Assembly (NCBI GenBank): GCA_028683555.1
Contig: JAQUHN010000005.1
Span: forward strand, 1 to 55,015
Direction of reading: 5' to 3'
From: Geobacteraceae bacterium
GTDB taxonomy: Bacteria; Desulfobacterota; Desulfuromonadia; Geobacterales; Geobacteraceae
DNA: 55,015 bases
A program made the translations under genes and the position numbers. The notes under the pieces were generated by a model that worked only from the letters and a program-made list of their open reading frames with translations, made no database searches and was not told where the DNA came from. Shown in pieces: positions 1 to 8,208 of the stretch (the stretch's first letter is position 1; the number at the start of each line of letters is the position of its first letter).

Positions 1-468
1 GAAGGTATCGAGGGAGACAGTGCCTCATCCACGGAACTGTATGCCCTCCTGTCGACTCTCTCCGGTGTTCCGATCAAGCAGGGCATTGCCGTCACCGGCA
101 GCGTCAACCAGCTTGGCAAGGTACAGCCGATCGGCGGTGTCAATTACAAGATCGAGGGCTTTTTCGCCGTTTGCAAAGCAAAAGGACTCACCGGCGAGCA
201 AGGAGTCATGATCCCGCGCAGCAACCTGCGCAACCTGATGCTGAAGGATGAAGTAGTGGAAGCGGTAAAAGAAGGGAAATTCAACATCTGGAGCGTGGCA
301 ACCATCGACCAGGGAATCGAGATCCTCACCGGCATGCCGGCCGGTGAAAGACAGCCCGACGGGAGCTATCCTGAAGGCACCATCAACCAGAAGGTTGACA
401 GCCGATTACGCGAGATACTGGAGAACATGAAAAAGTTCTCCGCCGGTGAGAAAGAAGAGAAAAAATAG
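1..468 (+). CDS. Lon-family ATP-dependent protease, C-terminal part (5' truncated by window edge)
   Basis: The reading frame is open from base 1 and ends with TAG at 466-468, leaving 155 residues. They match the proteolytic domain of LonB-like Lon proteases (S16 family), which degrade unfolded or regulatory proteins in the cytoplasm using ATP. The catalytic serine is seen in the GDSAS motif at fragment residue 7 and the catalytic lysine in GGVNYKIEG at residue 50, the Ser-Lys dyad of the family. The final residues are charged and Lys/Glu-rich. The AAA+ ATPase half must lie upstream of the window. The GDSAS/GGVNxKIEGF signature is more like LonB and Lon-related proteases than E. coli LonA. The symbol is left empty because the N-terminal domains are not visible. 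Confidence 0.9.
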   Translation, partial: EGIEGDSASSTELYALLSTLSGVPIKQGIAVTGSVNQLGKVQPIGGVNYKIEGFFAVCKAKGLTGEQGVMIPRSNLRNLMLKDEVVEAVKEGKFNIWSVATIDQGIEILTGMPAGERQPDGSYPEGTINQKVDSRLREILENMKKFSAGEKEEKK

Positions 469-613
469 CCGAACCGCTGTTCTCATGCATACGTGTACAT
501 GAACATTGCCACTTATCGAACATGCTTTCATTCCGACAGACAGTTCACCATCCGCTAAAAGCAGAACCTGTTTTGCTGACACAGGAAACTTCAACGAGGG
601 AAAGGAAAATCGC

Positions 614-1033
614 ATGGCCGACATCATTGATACCATATGTGGCAACACAACGCTGAGCAAACTTCTGTCAGCGCTGGAAGAAGTAAATCTCATCGACACC
701 CTGAAAGGTCCAGGTCCCTACACCCTTTTTGCACCAACAAACGAATCCTTCACTCGGATGAATATCGAAAATGTTTTGAATGATCCGAAGGAGCTTCTTG
801 CAACCCTCACCTACCATATTGCCTTGGGCAAGCTTACCGCGGAAGCCATCGGTACAATGGAAACCCTTGACACCGAAAACGGCAAGCAACTGACAGTCGT
901 AATCGAAGAAGGCGAAACAATGGTGGACAATGCAAAATTCGTCACCACCAACATTGAATGCTCAAACGGCATAATCCATATCGTCGACAACGTATTCAAA
1001 CCCATGCTGTCCGGGTGGTACCGGGAAGAGTAG
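614..1033 (+). CDS. Single-domain fasciclin (FAS1) protein
   Basis: This 139-residue protein consists of one FAS1 (beta-Ig-H3/fasciclin) domain. The H1 box resembles 'GPGPYTLFAPTNESF' at about residues 36-50, and the H2-like end reads 'NGIIHIVDNVF' near residues 118-128. FAS1 domains mediate adhesion or protein-protein contacts. The ATG at 614 is chosen because AGGAAA lies 6-7 bases upstream; the frame is open upstream to 506 but those residues do not look like FAS1. I see no signal peptide or lipobox, which is unusual because most bacterial FAS1 proteins are secreted or anchored. Intracellular location is therefore inferred but not certain. It is preceded by a 145-base spacer and followed by a hairpin, so it is probably monocistronic. 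Confidence 0.88.
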   Translation: MADIIDTICGNTTLSKLLSALEEVNLIDTLKGPGPYTLFAPTNESFTRMNIENVLNDPKELLATLTYHIALGKLTAEAIGTMETLDTENGKQLTVVIEEGETMVDNAKFVTTNIECSNGIIHIVDNVFKPMLSGWYREE

Positions 1034-1081
1034 CCGCCCAGAGACGTTTTTCGATCAAAACTCGATACGATTTCGCAGTCT

Positions 1082-1112
1082 GCGGGCATCGGGGCTCCCC
1101 CTCGATGCCCGC
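1082..1112 (+). terminator. Hairpin downstream of the FAS1 gene, possible terminator
   Basis: Arms GCGGGCATCG (1082-1091) and CGATGCCCGC (1103-1112) are perfectly complementary with an 11-base loop. It lies 48 bases after the FAS1 stop codon. There is no T-run after the stem on the plus strand, so it may be a weak or factor-assisted terminator or a 3'-end stabilising hairpin. Confidence 0.45.
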
Positions 1113-1416
1113 CTCACATTCAGCCGGAACACGCTCCTGCGACACACCCAGACAGCCGGGGGTGTCGTCATAACGCATTCTCTGCGCCGGCAAGCCACTT
1201 CCTGCTATCAGAATATGATCAGCTCCGCTCCTCCATACTCTGCAAAATTAACCCTGAAAAATTCCAGCCAAGCAAGCAACACCAGGCGTTAGTGCACTCC
1301 TTCCTGTTAAATCACTGTGAGAACTCCGGAGCCGGAAGCGAATCTGTCCGGTTCTCTCCCTACCCTACCGTCGAGATACCATGCCGAAACCCCGGATCAC
1401 GGCGTGCCATACTATG

Positions 1417-1596
1417 TAGTTTTCATCCGGAAACGGTTCTTTTTCGCCCTGGCTGTGTCAATCCGCGGGCTTGCTTGTGCGGCGTACCTGGGTACGCCTC
1501 CGCGCAACTCCTTGATTTCCTTGCCAGGACAAAAATCCCCTCGTTTCCGAATTGAAAACCAATAGTTTCACATCCGGGGTTTCCGGATGAAAACTA
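1417..1596. repeat. MITE-like / long imperfect palindromic repeat element
   Basis: Exact 18-bp terminal inverted repeats, TAGTTTTCATCCGGAAAC at 1417-1434 and its complement at 1579-1596, bound a 180-bp segment. The interior is also roughly palindromic: the centre is GGCGTACC-TG-GGTACGCC at 1481-1498. Outward from it, matching pieces GGAAACG, TTTT, CCTGGC and a TTGATT/CAAT pair occur in inverted order. A degenerate extra copy of the end (TAGTTTCACATCCGG) starts near 1563. No transposase frame is present. The structure fits a non-autonomous mobile element or a dispersed intergenic repeat capable of forming one long hairpin; no second copy lies in this window. Confidence 0.65.
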
Positions 1597-1718
1597 TGTA
1601 ATCTCAGCAACATTGCAACACCTTCCTCTGCTGTTTTCAGCCAGGTTTTACGAAACTTTTCCTTGCGAAAACGGGACGCTGCCTTTACTGTAGTCCAAGA
1701 ATGAAAGGACGAGATTCT

Positions 1719-2591
1719 ATGCCGGACGCCTGTACAGTCATAATCAACCCCCTTTCGGGCAGTTTTTCTCCCCAACGACTCTCAGCTGCGCTGGATTTTC
1801 TCGTAACGCGTGGTTTTACCCCTCACCTGCAGGAAGTCAGCACCCCCGAGTCCGCCGTCGAAATTGCACAAACGGTCTGCCGCAGCCAGCAACATCCTCT
1901 TATTATTGTCGGAGCAGGAGACGGAACGATAAATGCCGTCGTTAATGGCCTGACTCCGGGAATCGCAACGTTGGCCGTGATACCATTCGGAACATCCAAT
2001 GTCCTGTGCCGTGAACTGGGAATCATGTCGATGGAACAGGCTTTGGAAAAAATAGCCGGCGGTGTTTCCCGATCTTTCTGTATCGGGCAGCTCGAAAAGG
2101 GCGAAACACAACGCACTTTTCTCCTCATGGCAGGAGTAGGGTTCGACGGCAGGATCGTCAAAGGGGTTGCTCCCCGGGAAAAAAGACTCCTGAAAAAAGG
2201 GGCGTACCTTCTTTCCGCACTGCGGGTGCTCTGCTCGTGGGAAACCGATCGGCTCCAGGTTGTCTCCGACTCCCGGGTCGTTGACTGTCACAGCGTGATT
2301 GTCTGTAACGGGGCAAAATACGGCGGCAATATTCTGCTTGCTCCCGGAGCATCTCTTTTCAAGCAAGAACTCCAGGTTATCTGTATCCTGAACGGCTCAA
2401 GGCTTGGCTACCTGAGAACCTTACCCGCCCTCATCGCCGGCCGGGGACTTAAAAGTACGGGGATCGTTACTTTCCCGGCAACCGAACTTGAAGTTCGCGG
2501 CACCAAGCCTCTGCAGGCAGACGGTGATTATTATTTCGATAGCCCGGTACGAATTCGGTCAATTCCGGATTTTTTAAAGATCATGGTTTAG
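1719..2591 (+). CDS. Diacylglycerol/lipid kinase family protein (DAGK catalytic domain)
   Basis: A 290-residue protein of the DAGK/YegS/LCB5 family, which transfers phosphate from ATP to a lipid hydroxyl at the inner membrane face. Visible motifs are INPLSGS near residue 9, the nucleotide-binding glycine motif GAGDGTINAVVNG at 65-77 (the usual GGDGT has Ala at its second glycine), and PFGTSNVLCREL at 89-100. The C-terminal half is a beta-rich domain with a late 'QADGDYYFDSP' segment, typical of the family. I place the start at ATG 1719 rather than 1701, because AAAGGACGAG sits 5-14 bases before it. The PfkB kinase gene begins 9 bases after the stop, so the two are probably one operon. The physiological lipid cannot be read from the sequence. 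Confidence 0.88.
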   Translation: MPDACTVIINPLSGSFSPQRLSAALDFLVTRGFTPHLQEVSTPESAVEIAQTVCRSQQHPLIIVGAGDGTINAVVNGLTPGIATLAVIPFGTSNVLCRELGIMSMEQALEKIAGGVSRSFCIGQLEKGETQRTFLLMAGVGFDGRIVKGVAPREKRLLKKGAYLLSALRVLCSWETDRLQVVSDSRVVDCHSVIVCNGAKYGGNILLAPGASLFKQELQVICILNGSRLGYLRTLPALIAGRGLKSTGIVTFPATELEVRGTKPLQADGDYYFDSPVRIRSIPDFLKIMV

Positions 2592-2600
2592 GAGAGCACC

Positions 2601-3515
2601 GTGCAGGTCATCGGTATAGGTCAATGTTCATGGGATTATCTGGCAACTGTCGACTGTTTCCCCACCATTGACACAAAATCGGAAGTCATGGATTGGCAGG
2701 AACAAGGCGGCGGGCCGGTCGCAACTGCCCTTGTAACCCTTGCCCGACTCGGCATCGCTTGTAATTTTCATGGAGTTACAGGAACTGATCCGGAAGGGAA
2801 AAAAATCGGAGAATCCCTTGCCAGGGAAAACATCAAAACGGCCGGACTCATAGTGCGCGAGAATGCCGTCTCACAGAAAGCCTTCATCGCCATCGAACAG
2901 AAAACGGCCAAGCGCACCATATTTTGGCAACGACCCTCGGGGACCCCTTTGCTCCCCGGCGAGCTTACCGAATCCTTTCTCGATGAGGGCAGTTTCCTCC
3001 TTCTTGACGGTTTGATGATGGAGGTATCCCTGTTCGCCGCACGCATGGCCCGGAAACGGGGAATCCCGGTAATGCTCGACGCCGGGAAAGTCCGGCCCGG
3101 CATGCTGGAAATTGCCGGAATGTGCGATTACCTGGTGGCTTCGGAACAGTTCGCCGTTGATCTCGGCTGGGACGGAAAGCCGGAAAACTTCAGAGAGACT
3201 GCTGGCCGGACCGGAGCGTCTGTCGTTACCATAACCCTGGGAGAACAGGGCAGCATAACCTACCAGGGCAATAACATCATGGTAACGCCTGCTTTTCAGG
3301 TGGCTGCCCGGGACACGACCGGCGCCGGAGATGTCTTTCACGGCGCGTATATCTTCGGCCTTCTCCGGCAACTGGATCTTGCCGACACCCTCCGTTTCGC
3401 ATCCGCGGTGGCTGCCATGAAATGCACCCGTATCGGTGGGAGAGCAGGAATACCGGACAAGGCAAACATACTCAAATTCCTGGCAGAAAAGGGATGCTCC
3501 ATTCGCTTTGATTAA
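2601..3515 (+). CDS. PfkB/ribokinase-family carbohydrate kinase
   Basis: This 304-residue protein shows the PfkB signatures. An N-terminal GGGPVATALVTLARLG motif (residues 36-51) binds the sugar. The C-terminal DTTGAGDVFHGAY motif (238-250) contains the catalytic aspartate (D244) and anion hole. The family phosphorylates sugars or nucleosides with ATP in the cytoplasm. The overall pattern resembles the sulfofructose/ribokinase-like subgroup, but the substrate is not decidable here. Translation starts at GTG 2601, supported by GGAGAG 5-10 bases upstream, right after the lipid kinase stop. Pairing of a lipid kinase with a sugar kinase may reflect only co-transcription. Confidence 0.88.
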   Translation: MQVIGIGQCSWDYLATVDCFPTIDTKSEVMDWQEQGGGPVATALVTLARLGIACNFHGVTGTDPEGKKIGESLARENIKTAGLIVRENAVSQKAFIAIEQKTAKRTIFWQRPSGTPLLPGELTESFLDEGSFLLLDGLMMEVSLFAARMARKRGIPVMLDAGKVRPGMLEIAGMCDYLVASEQFAVDLGWDGKPENFRETAGRTGASVVTITLGEQGSITYQGNNIMVTPAFQVAARDTTGAGDVFHGAYIFGLLRQLDLADTLRFASAVAAMKCTRIGGRAGIPDKANILKFLAEKGCSIRFD

Positions 3516-3615
3516 CTGCGATGCGACACTTTGAGAAGACAGGTTAAAATCTGGACAGAAAACTTAAGTATGGTACATAGAGTATAGATGAAAAGGAAAC
3601 AGAGGAGATGCTCCG

Positions 3616-4326
3616 ATGACAACACCGAAAATCCTGCTGGTAGACGACACGAAACTGTTCCTGGAACTGGAAAAGAGTTTTCTAAAACTTTCTCCCGTGC
3701 AGGTGCTTAGCGCCTCCAGTGGTGAAGAAGCCCTGGAAATCGCCCGAAAAGAACATCCAGACCTGATCTTCATGGACATCACCATGCCCGGCATGGGAGG
3801 CATCGCCTGCTGTTCCGCGCTGAAAGCCGACAGCATGCTCCGCGCCATTCCGGTCATCATGGTTTCATCCCACGGTAAAGAAGAAGATCTGGAAATGTGC
3901 AGAAAAGCAGGCTGCAACGACTATCTCACCAAGCCCATTGACAGGAGACTCTTTCTGGAAAAAGCCCGTTTTTTCCTTGATGCAATCGAAAGGAGGGATG
4001 TTCGCGTTACCTGCGAAACCCTGGTTACTTTTACCGCAAACGGAGTTTCCCGGTCAGGTGTCAGCGCTGACCTCAGTTACGGTGGAATTTACATCGCTGC
4101 CGACAGGGAGATAGATGAGAAACAAGCCGTTACCGTGGAAATTGCACTCCCCGGTGCGTTAAGCACCCCTATCACAGCACAGGGAATCGTGGCATGGAAA
4201 AACGGCGAGCAAAAAAGAAAGAAACCTTCCTTACCGACAGGATTCGGTGTGGAATTCACTTCAATCACGGAACCGGACAATGAAGCCATCCGCTCCTTTG
4301 TTGCAGGGAACCGCGCGAACGGGTAG
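3616..4326 (+). CDS. Response regulator with C-terminal PilZ domain (REC-PilZ)
   Basis: A 236-residue two-domain protein. Residues 1-122 form a CheY-like receiver: acidic pair D10/D11, phosphoacceptor D54 in IFMDITMPG, and K106 in DYLTKP. Residues ~125-236 form a PilZ domain with the c-di-GMP-binding RRDVR (126-130) and DLSYGG (152-157) motifs. It probably links a phosphorelay to c-di-GMP-dependent control of motility, pili or surface behaviour; the target is unknown. GAGGAG lies 8-13 bases before ATG 3616. It is convergent with the hybrid histidine kinase, whose stop lies only 82 bases away. Genetic adjacency makes that kinase a candidate partner, but this is inference. Confidence 0.92.
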   Translation: MTTPKILLVDDTKLFLELEKSFLKLSPVQVLSASSGEEALEIARKEHPDLIFMDITMPGMGGIACCSALKADSMLRAIPVIMVSSHGKEEDLEMCRKAGCNDYLTKPIDRRLFLEKARFFLDAIERRDVRVTCETLVTFTANGVSRSGVSADLSYGGIYIAADREIDEKQAVTVEIALPGALSTPITAQGIVAWKNGEQKRKKPSLPTGFGVEFTSITEPDNEAIRSFVAGNRANG

Positions 4327-4407
4327 CTGCGCAGAACTCGCCCGCAGCAGGCAGCTCTTTGTGCCGACAAGAAAAATTAGCGTATTCGGCAATCAGTGCA
4401 CATCATG

Positions 4408-7173
4408 TTACGCATCGAGAACTGCCCGCATCTTACTGAGAAGCTCGCGGGGTGTCACGGGCTTGGTCAGAAAGTTCAAGCCCTCTTCGCGGACACCCTT
4501 GTTATTGAGAATATCACCCGTATAGCCGCTCATAAAGAGCGCCGGTATCGACGGATCGAGCTTCCGGATCTCGTTGTAGGCTTCCTTGCCGTTCATCTTC
4601 GGCATGATGACATCGAATAACAACAGATCGATCCTGTCCCTGTTTTCCCTGAACACCCGCACCGCCTCCGCACCATTATCAGCCAGCAGAACCATGTAGC
4701 CGAATTCTTCCAGCATCGACCGGACCAGGTCCCGGACCGACTGTTCGTCCTCCCCCAACAAAACCGTCTCGACCCCGCCCAGGATTTCCGCTTCTTCGAC
4801 AACTGGCTTCACCGGTAACATCGCTTCTATTTCCTTGAGATAAATCCTGAAAGTGGACCCTTTCCCCAGTTCACTGACCACATCAATATGGCCATTGTGC
4901 TGCTGGATGATACCATAGACGATGGCAAGCCCCAGTCCGGTCCCCTTGCCCATCGCTTTTGTCGTGTAAAAGGGTTCGAAAATCCGCTCCCTGGTCTGCT
5001 CGTCCATGCCTATGCCCGTATCGGAAACGGTAATAACCACGTGCCTGCCGGGCGCGGCGAATGTATGGTTGCCATAAAAAGCATGGTCAATATCGCGACG
5101 CTCGAGACGCAGTGTTATCCTGCCACCATCGGGTATGGAATCCCGTGCATTGGAAACAAGGTTCATGAGAACCTGCTCCAACTGACTGTTGTCCCCCATT
5201 ACGGTGAGCCCTTCGTCAGCAATCTCGGTTAAAAACTCGATATCCTCCGGCACAAGGCTTGCGAGAAGGCCCTGCATCCCTGCCGCACAGCTGTTCAGGC
5301 AGACAGGCTGAAGCTCCACAACCTGCTTTCTGCTCAGGGTAAGGAGACTTCGTGTAAGGTCCGCTGCCCGTTCCGCCGCACCGAGGATCTGATCAACCTT
5401 AGCCCGGGCCGGGTCATCGGCAGGCAACTGCATCCGCAGCAGCGTGCCATAACCGATTATAGCCGTCAGAATATTGTTGAAGTCATGGGCAACTCCGCCG
5501 GCCAGTTGGCCTACCGCCTCCATTTTCCGTGCATGCTGCAGCTGTTCCTCGAGCAGCTTGCGGTCGGTAATGTCCTGGAAATTTTCCACGATAACCTCCT
5601 GGTCATCCATGGAGATTCTGCAGGCGCTCTTGATAATCGGCACCAGTTTGCCGTCCTTTGCCTTGACAGCGGTTTCATCATTTTCTATCCGCTTCCTGCC
5701 GAGATCGAAAATCGGGCACTTATGGGGTCCTTTGGGGCAGATGATTCCGCACTTCTGGCCGACAAGTTCTTCTCTGGAAAATCCGGTCATGGAACAGAGG
5801 ATGTCATTCACATCCTCGATGATATAGTCTTTGTTGACAGTGAAGCTGCCACCGGGAAGGTTCTCATAGAGGGAATGCCATTTCTTCTCGCTGTTTTTCA
5901 GCTTGCTTTCCGCCCGCTCTCGCTCTCCGATCTCGGCTTCCAGTTCGCTCACCTTGTCTTGCAGTTCCGAACGCGCCTCGATCAGTTCCCCATTAATTCC
6001 CTGCAACTCTTCATAGGATGTCTGCAGATCGGCGACCATCTCGTTCAGCGCCCGCTCGATAACGCTCCATTCGTCGTGCCGGTCAAGATGGATACGCGTT
6101 TCCAGATCACCTTGGCGGATCGAATTGATGCCCTGGCAGATCAGCCTCATGGGACGACGGATATTTACCAGGATAAAGGAAAAGGTAACGCCCCCCAACA
6201 GCATGAGGACGAAAACGAATATGGCAACGATGAAATTGCGTGAAGAACCCGTGGCACTCGTAACATCTCGTAGCGCGCCGGCTGAACCTAGAGATACCTG
6301 GGCATCAATCGCCTTCATATCCGCCAAAAGATTCTTCTTCACGGTATCAAGGAATTTGAGCTGTTCCTCAAGACTGGAAACAGCAGCGAGCAACAGCATC
6401 GTCTCCTTTTTATAGGCAGAGACGTCATCCATGAGCTGCACGCCGGATGAGGCAATTTTACTATCGGAAGCAGTGATGGTCCTGAGGCGCAGGAAGAGGT
6501 CGTCAAGCAGCCACACCAGGCGCTTGCCCTGGGCTGCGAGTTCCTTTTCATTCCGGTCCAGCCCGAGCTTGACGTGTTCGAGAGAAATTTGCAGAAGGGT
6601 TTCCCGGTACCCGGGAATGATGATGCTGAGCTGCTCCAGGATGGTAGCATCTTTCCCCTCCAGCACCCGGGAAACCATTTTTTCGGCGAGGATCTGTTCG
6701 AGGGAGTCAAGACCGTTGAAAAGCTTTTTCTCCCGTAATTCGAGCTTTTCGGAGTAGTCCTTTACCAGAGCGCATGCGTGGAACAGCGAAAATAACTGGC
6801 CGGTCAGTTGATGAAGGTTGCCCTTCATCTCGGGAATCGGGGGCTTTGCCTCGAGTCGTTCGGCAACGGCTACGATCCGTCCGCCTTCCTTCAACACAGC
6901 CACTTTTCCATACTGAAAGGTACCGACAAGCAGGTCGGTATCGCCGAGCACCTTCTGGAGGTCCCGCCCCAACTGGGCATTGGCAATTACCTGGTTGATA
7001 TTGTTGTCAATCAGGTCTTTCGACAGGCCCTCCATCTTGCGAAACGAGAACAGCACTGCCAGCACGACCATACCGAAGACAAGAAAAACCAGCACATTTA
7101 CCAGCACCAGCTTCTGGATCATGCCAAGCTTGAACGGGCCTTTGCCCCTTATGGATTCGTCACCAGGCGTCAC
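4408..7173 (-). CDS. Membrane hybrid sensor histidine kinase (sensor-HAMP-PAS-HisKA-HATPase-REC)
   Basis: This 921-residue hybrid kinase has TM1 at ~19-43, a ~270-residue largely helical extracytoplasmic region, TM2 at ~313-337, HAMP at ~338-390 and a coiled-coil linker. A PAS domain follows at ~428-540, then HisKA with phospho-His H563 in AHDFNN, and HATPase with N675, DTGIG (718-722) and GKGTGLGLA (742-750). The C-terminal receiver has acceptor D854 and K904. The PAS domain carries a Cys cluster (C475, C479, C486) that could bind metal or respond to redox. The GTG start at 7173 follows the upstream gene's TAG by two bases, and GGAGGAG overlaps that junction, so translation is coupled. It sits at the 3' end of an operon with two periplasmic binding proteins, suggesting they feed ligand information to its sensor region. 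Confidence 0.93.
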   Translation of the reverse strand: MTPGDESIRGKGPFKLGMIQKLVLVNVLVFLVFGMVVLAVLFSFRKMEGLSKDLIDNNINQVIANAQLGRDLQKVLGDTDLLVGTFQYGKVAVLKEGGRIVAVAERLEAKPPIPEMKGNLHQLTGQLFSLFHACALVKDYSEKLELREKKLFNGLDSLEQILAEKMVSRVLEGKDATILEQLSIIIPGYRETLLQISLEHVKLGLDRNEKELAAQGKRLVWLLDDLFLRLRTITASDSKIASSGVQLMDDVSAYKKETMLLLAAVSSLEEQLKFLDTVKKNLLADMKAIDAQVSLGSAGALRDVTSATGSSRNFIVAIFVFVLMLLGGVTFSFILVNIRRPMRLICQGINSIRQGDLETRIHLDRHDEWSVIERALNEMVADLQTSYEELQGINGELIEARSELQDKVSELEAEIGERERAESKLKNSEKKWHSLYENLPGGSFTVNKDYIIEDVNDILCSMTGFSREELVGQKCGIICPKGPHKCPIFDLGRKRIENDETAVKAKDGKLVPIIKSACRISMDDQEVIVENFQDITDRKLLEEQLQHARKMEAVGQLAGGVAHDFNNILTAIIGYGTLLRMQLPADDPARAKVDQILGAAERAADLTRSLLTLSRKQVVELQPVCLNSCAAGMQGLLASLVPEDIEFLTEIADEGLTVMGDNSQLEQVLMNLVSNARDSIPDGGRITLRLERRDIDHAFYGNHTFAAPGRHVVITVSDTGIGMDEQTRERIFEPFYTTKAMGKGTGLGLAIVYGIIQQHNGHIDVVSELGKGSTFRIYLKEIEAMLPVKPVVEEAEILGGVETVLLGEDEQSVRDLVRSMLEEFGYMVLLADNGAEAVRVFRENRDRIDLLLFDVIMPKMNGKEAYNEIRKLDPSIPALFMSGYTGDILNNKGVREEGLNFLTKPVTPRELLSKMRAVLDA

Positions 7174-7175
7174 GG

Positions 7176-8180
7176 CTACTCCTCCGTCTCCACCAGTTCG
7201 GTGCCTACCAGAAGAGCCGGCTTAGGTTTGATGTTAAGCGATTTCATTACCGTAATATTCAGGACTCGTTTCCCCGAGAGGTTCCGGATAATGGGAATTG
7301 ACCGCACCGGAGTTCCTGCCATGGCACTCTGCAGCATCGCCGCAGCCGAGGCTCCCTGCTCCCAACCTGTTTTCGCCACCGAGCAGAGCAACCCCTCACG
7401 GACGTTGAACTCATTGATCCCGAGAACCGGCTTTTCAAAGGCGCGTGATATGAAATGAAAACTCTCTTTTTCCGCTAACGGTTTTCCGTCATAGGAGCTA
7501 AGCCCATCCATTGCGATGAGAAACAAAGCATCATACTGATCCTTCCATGCCTCGGCAACGGTAACGGCTTCGGCAAGGGTCGTTACCAGTCTGACCGAGT
7601 AGGCCTTCAATGGGTAGCTGGAGGATTCCTGGCGGATCTGCTCGGCATACGCTCTGCCGGTAGGAGTATCGTTGGTCATGAAGCCAACGGATCTGGCGCC
7701 GGGCACCAGCTGCTGCAGGAAGGTAACGGACTCTCTAAAATGGGCACGCTCGAGGATCCCCGTGACATTGGACGCGGGGTAGCCATAGCTGCCGGCACCG
7801 GCATTGACACCGCAGAAAACCACCGGCGTCTGCACCTTGTCCTTCAGATAGGGAACAACAAACAGCGCCTGGGCATCATCGTCTGCCGCAAGAACGCCGT
7901 CAGGCCGGAACTGCTGGAATATCCGCCATGCCTCTTCGGCCTTGCGCGAACCGCCGGCAAAATCATTCTTGGTATTCAAATAGACATACCTGATCTCGCA
8001 AGCCCCCTGCAGCGACTCGTCAATTCCTTGCCGGATTTCATTCTCCCACGGCATACCCTCATGATAACTCATCACCACCAGTACCTTGGGAATTCCTGCA
8101 GCATCTGCTGCAGCAGGCAAAAGCCCCACCAGCAACCACAGCAGGAAATATATTTTAGCGAATCGTATACTTGCGGCCAT
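7176..8180 (-). CDS. Periplasmic binding protein, ABC substrate-binding (PF04392-like), copy 1
   Basis: A 334-residue exported protein of the 'ABC transporter substrate binding protein' family often seen with sensor kinases. It has a signal peptide (hydrophobic residues ~9-25, likely cleavage after ADA) and a VLVVMSYHE motif at the mature N terminus. It also has ADDDAQALFVVPYLKDKV and PVVFCGVNA segments, as expected for a type I periplasmic-binding fold. The start ATG 8180 has GAGGAG upstream. It is 28 bases downstream of a paralog of identical length and directly upstream of the kinase gene. There is no permease or ATPase gene nearby, so I infer a role in sensing rather than transport. The ligand is unknown; relatives include binders of aromatic amino acids and tryptophan. 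Confidence 0.88.
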   Translation of the reverse strand: MAASIRFAKIYFLLWLLVGLLPAAADAAGIPKVLVVMSYHEGMPWENEIRQGIDESLQGACEIRYVYLNTKNDFAGGSRKAEEAWRIFQQFRPDGVLAADDDAQALFVVPYLKDKVQTPVVFCGVNAGAGSYGYPASNVTGILERAHFRESVTFLQQLVPGARSVGFMTNDTPTGRAYAEQIRQESSSYPLKAYSVRLVTTLAEAVTVAEAWKDQYDALFLIAMDGLSSYDGKPLAEKESFHFISRAFEKPVLGINEFNVREGLLCSVAKTGWEQGASAAAMLQSAMAGTPVRSIPIIRNLSGKRVLNITVMKSLNIKPKPALLVGTELVETEE

Positions 8181-8208
8181 GCGCGATCTCCTCTACGGCA
8201 AACAAAAC

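Larger units (their letters stand above)
1034..1718. other. 685-base intergenic region without a convincing gene
   Basis: No reading frame here resembles a known protein. Three structures stand out: a 10-bp stem hairpin just after the FAS1 gene (1082-1112), a smaller hairpin with arms CGACAC/GTGTCG at 1140-1167, and a long imperfect palindrome bounded by 18-bp inverted repeats (1417-1596). The last ~120 bases precede the lipid kinase gene. A weak sigma-70-like pair, TTGCGA at 1663 and TACTGT at 1686 with 17-base spacing, could be its promoter, but the match is poor. The short reading frames overlapping the palindrome are low-complexity products of the repeat. Confidence 0.7.

Noticed and set aside
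1292-1565. Short plus-strand frames in the 1.3-1.6 kb spacer
   Set aside because: They overlap the palindromic repeat and are explained by it; there is no ribosome site and no protein similarity.
1417-1596. CRISPR array as an explanation of the repeats
   Set aside because: There are only two inverted copies of the end, not regularly spaced direct repeats, and no cas genes are present.
1458-1775. Minus-strand 105-codon frame overlapping the palindrome and the lipid-kinase start
   Set aside because: It consists of repeat-derived residues and overlaps a real gene; it is probably a spurious frame of a dispersed repeat.
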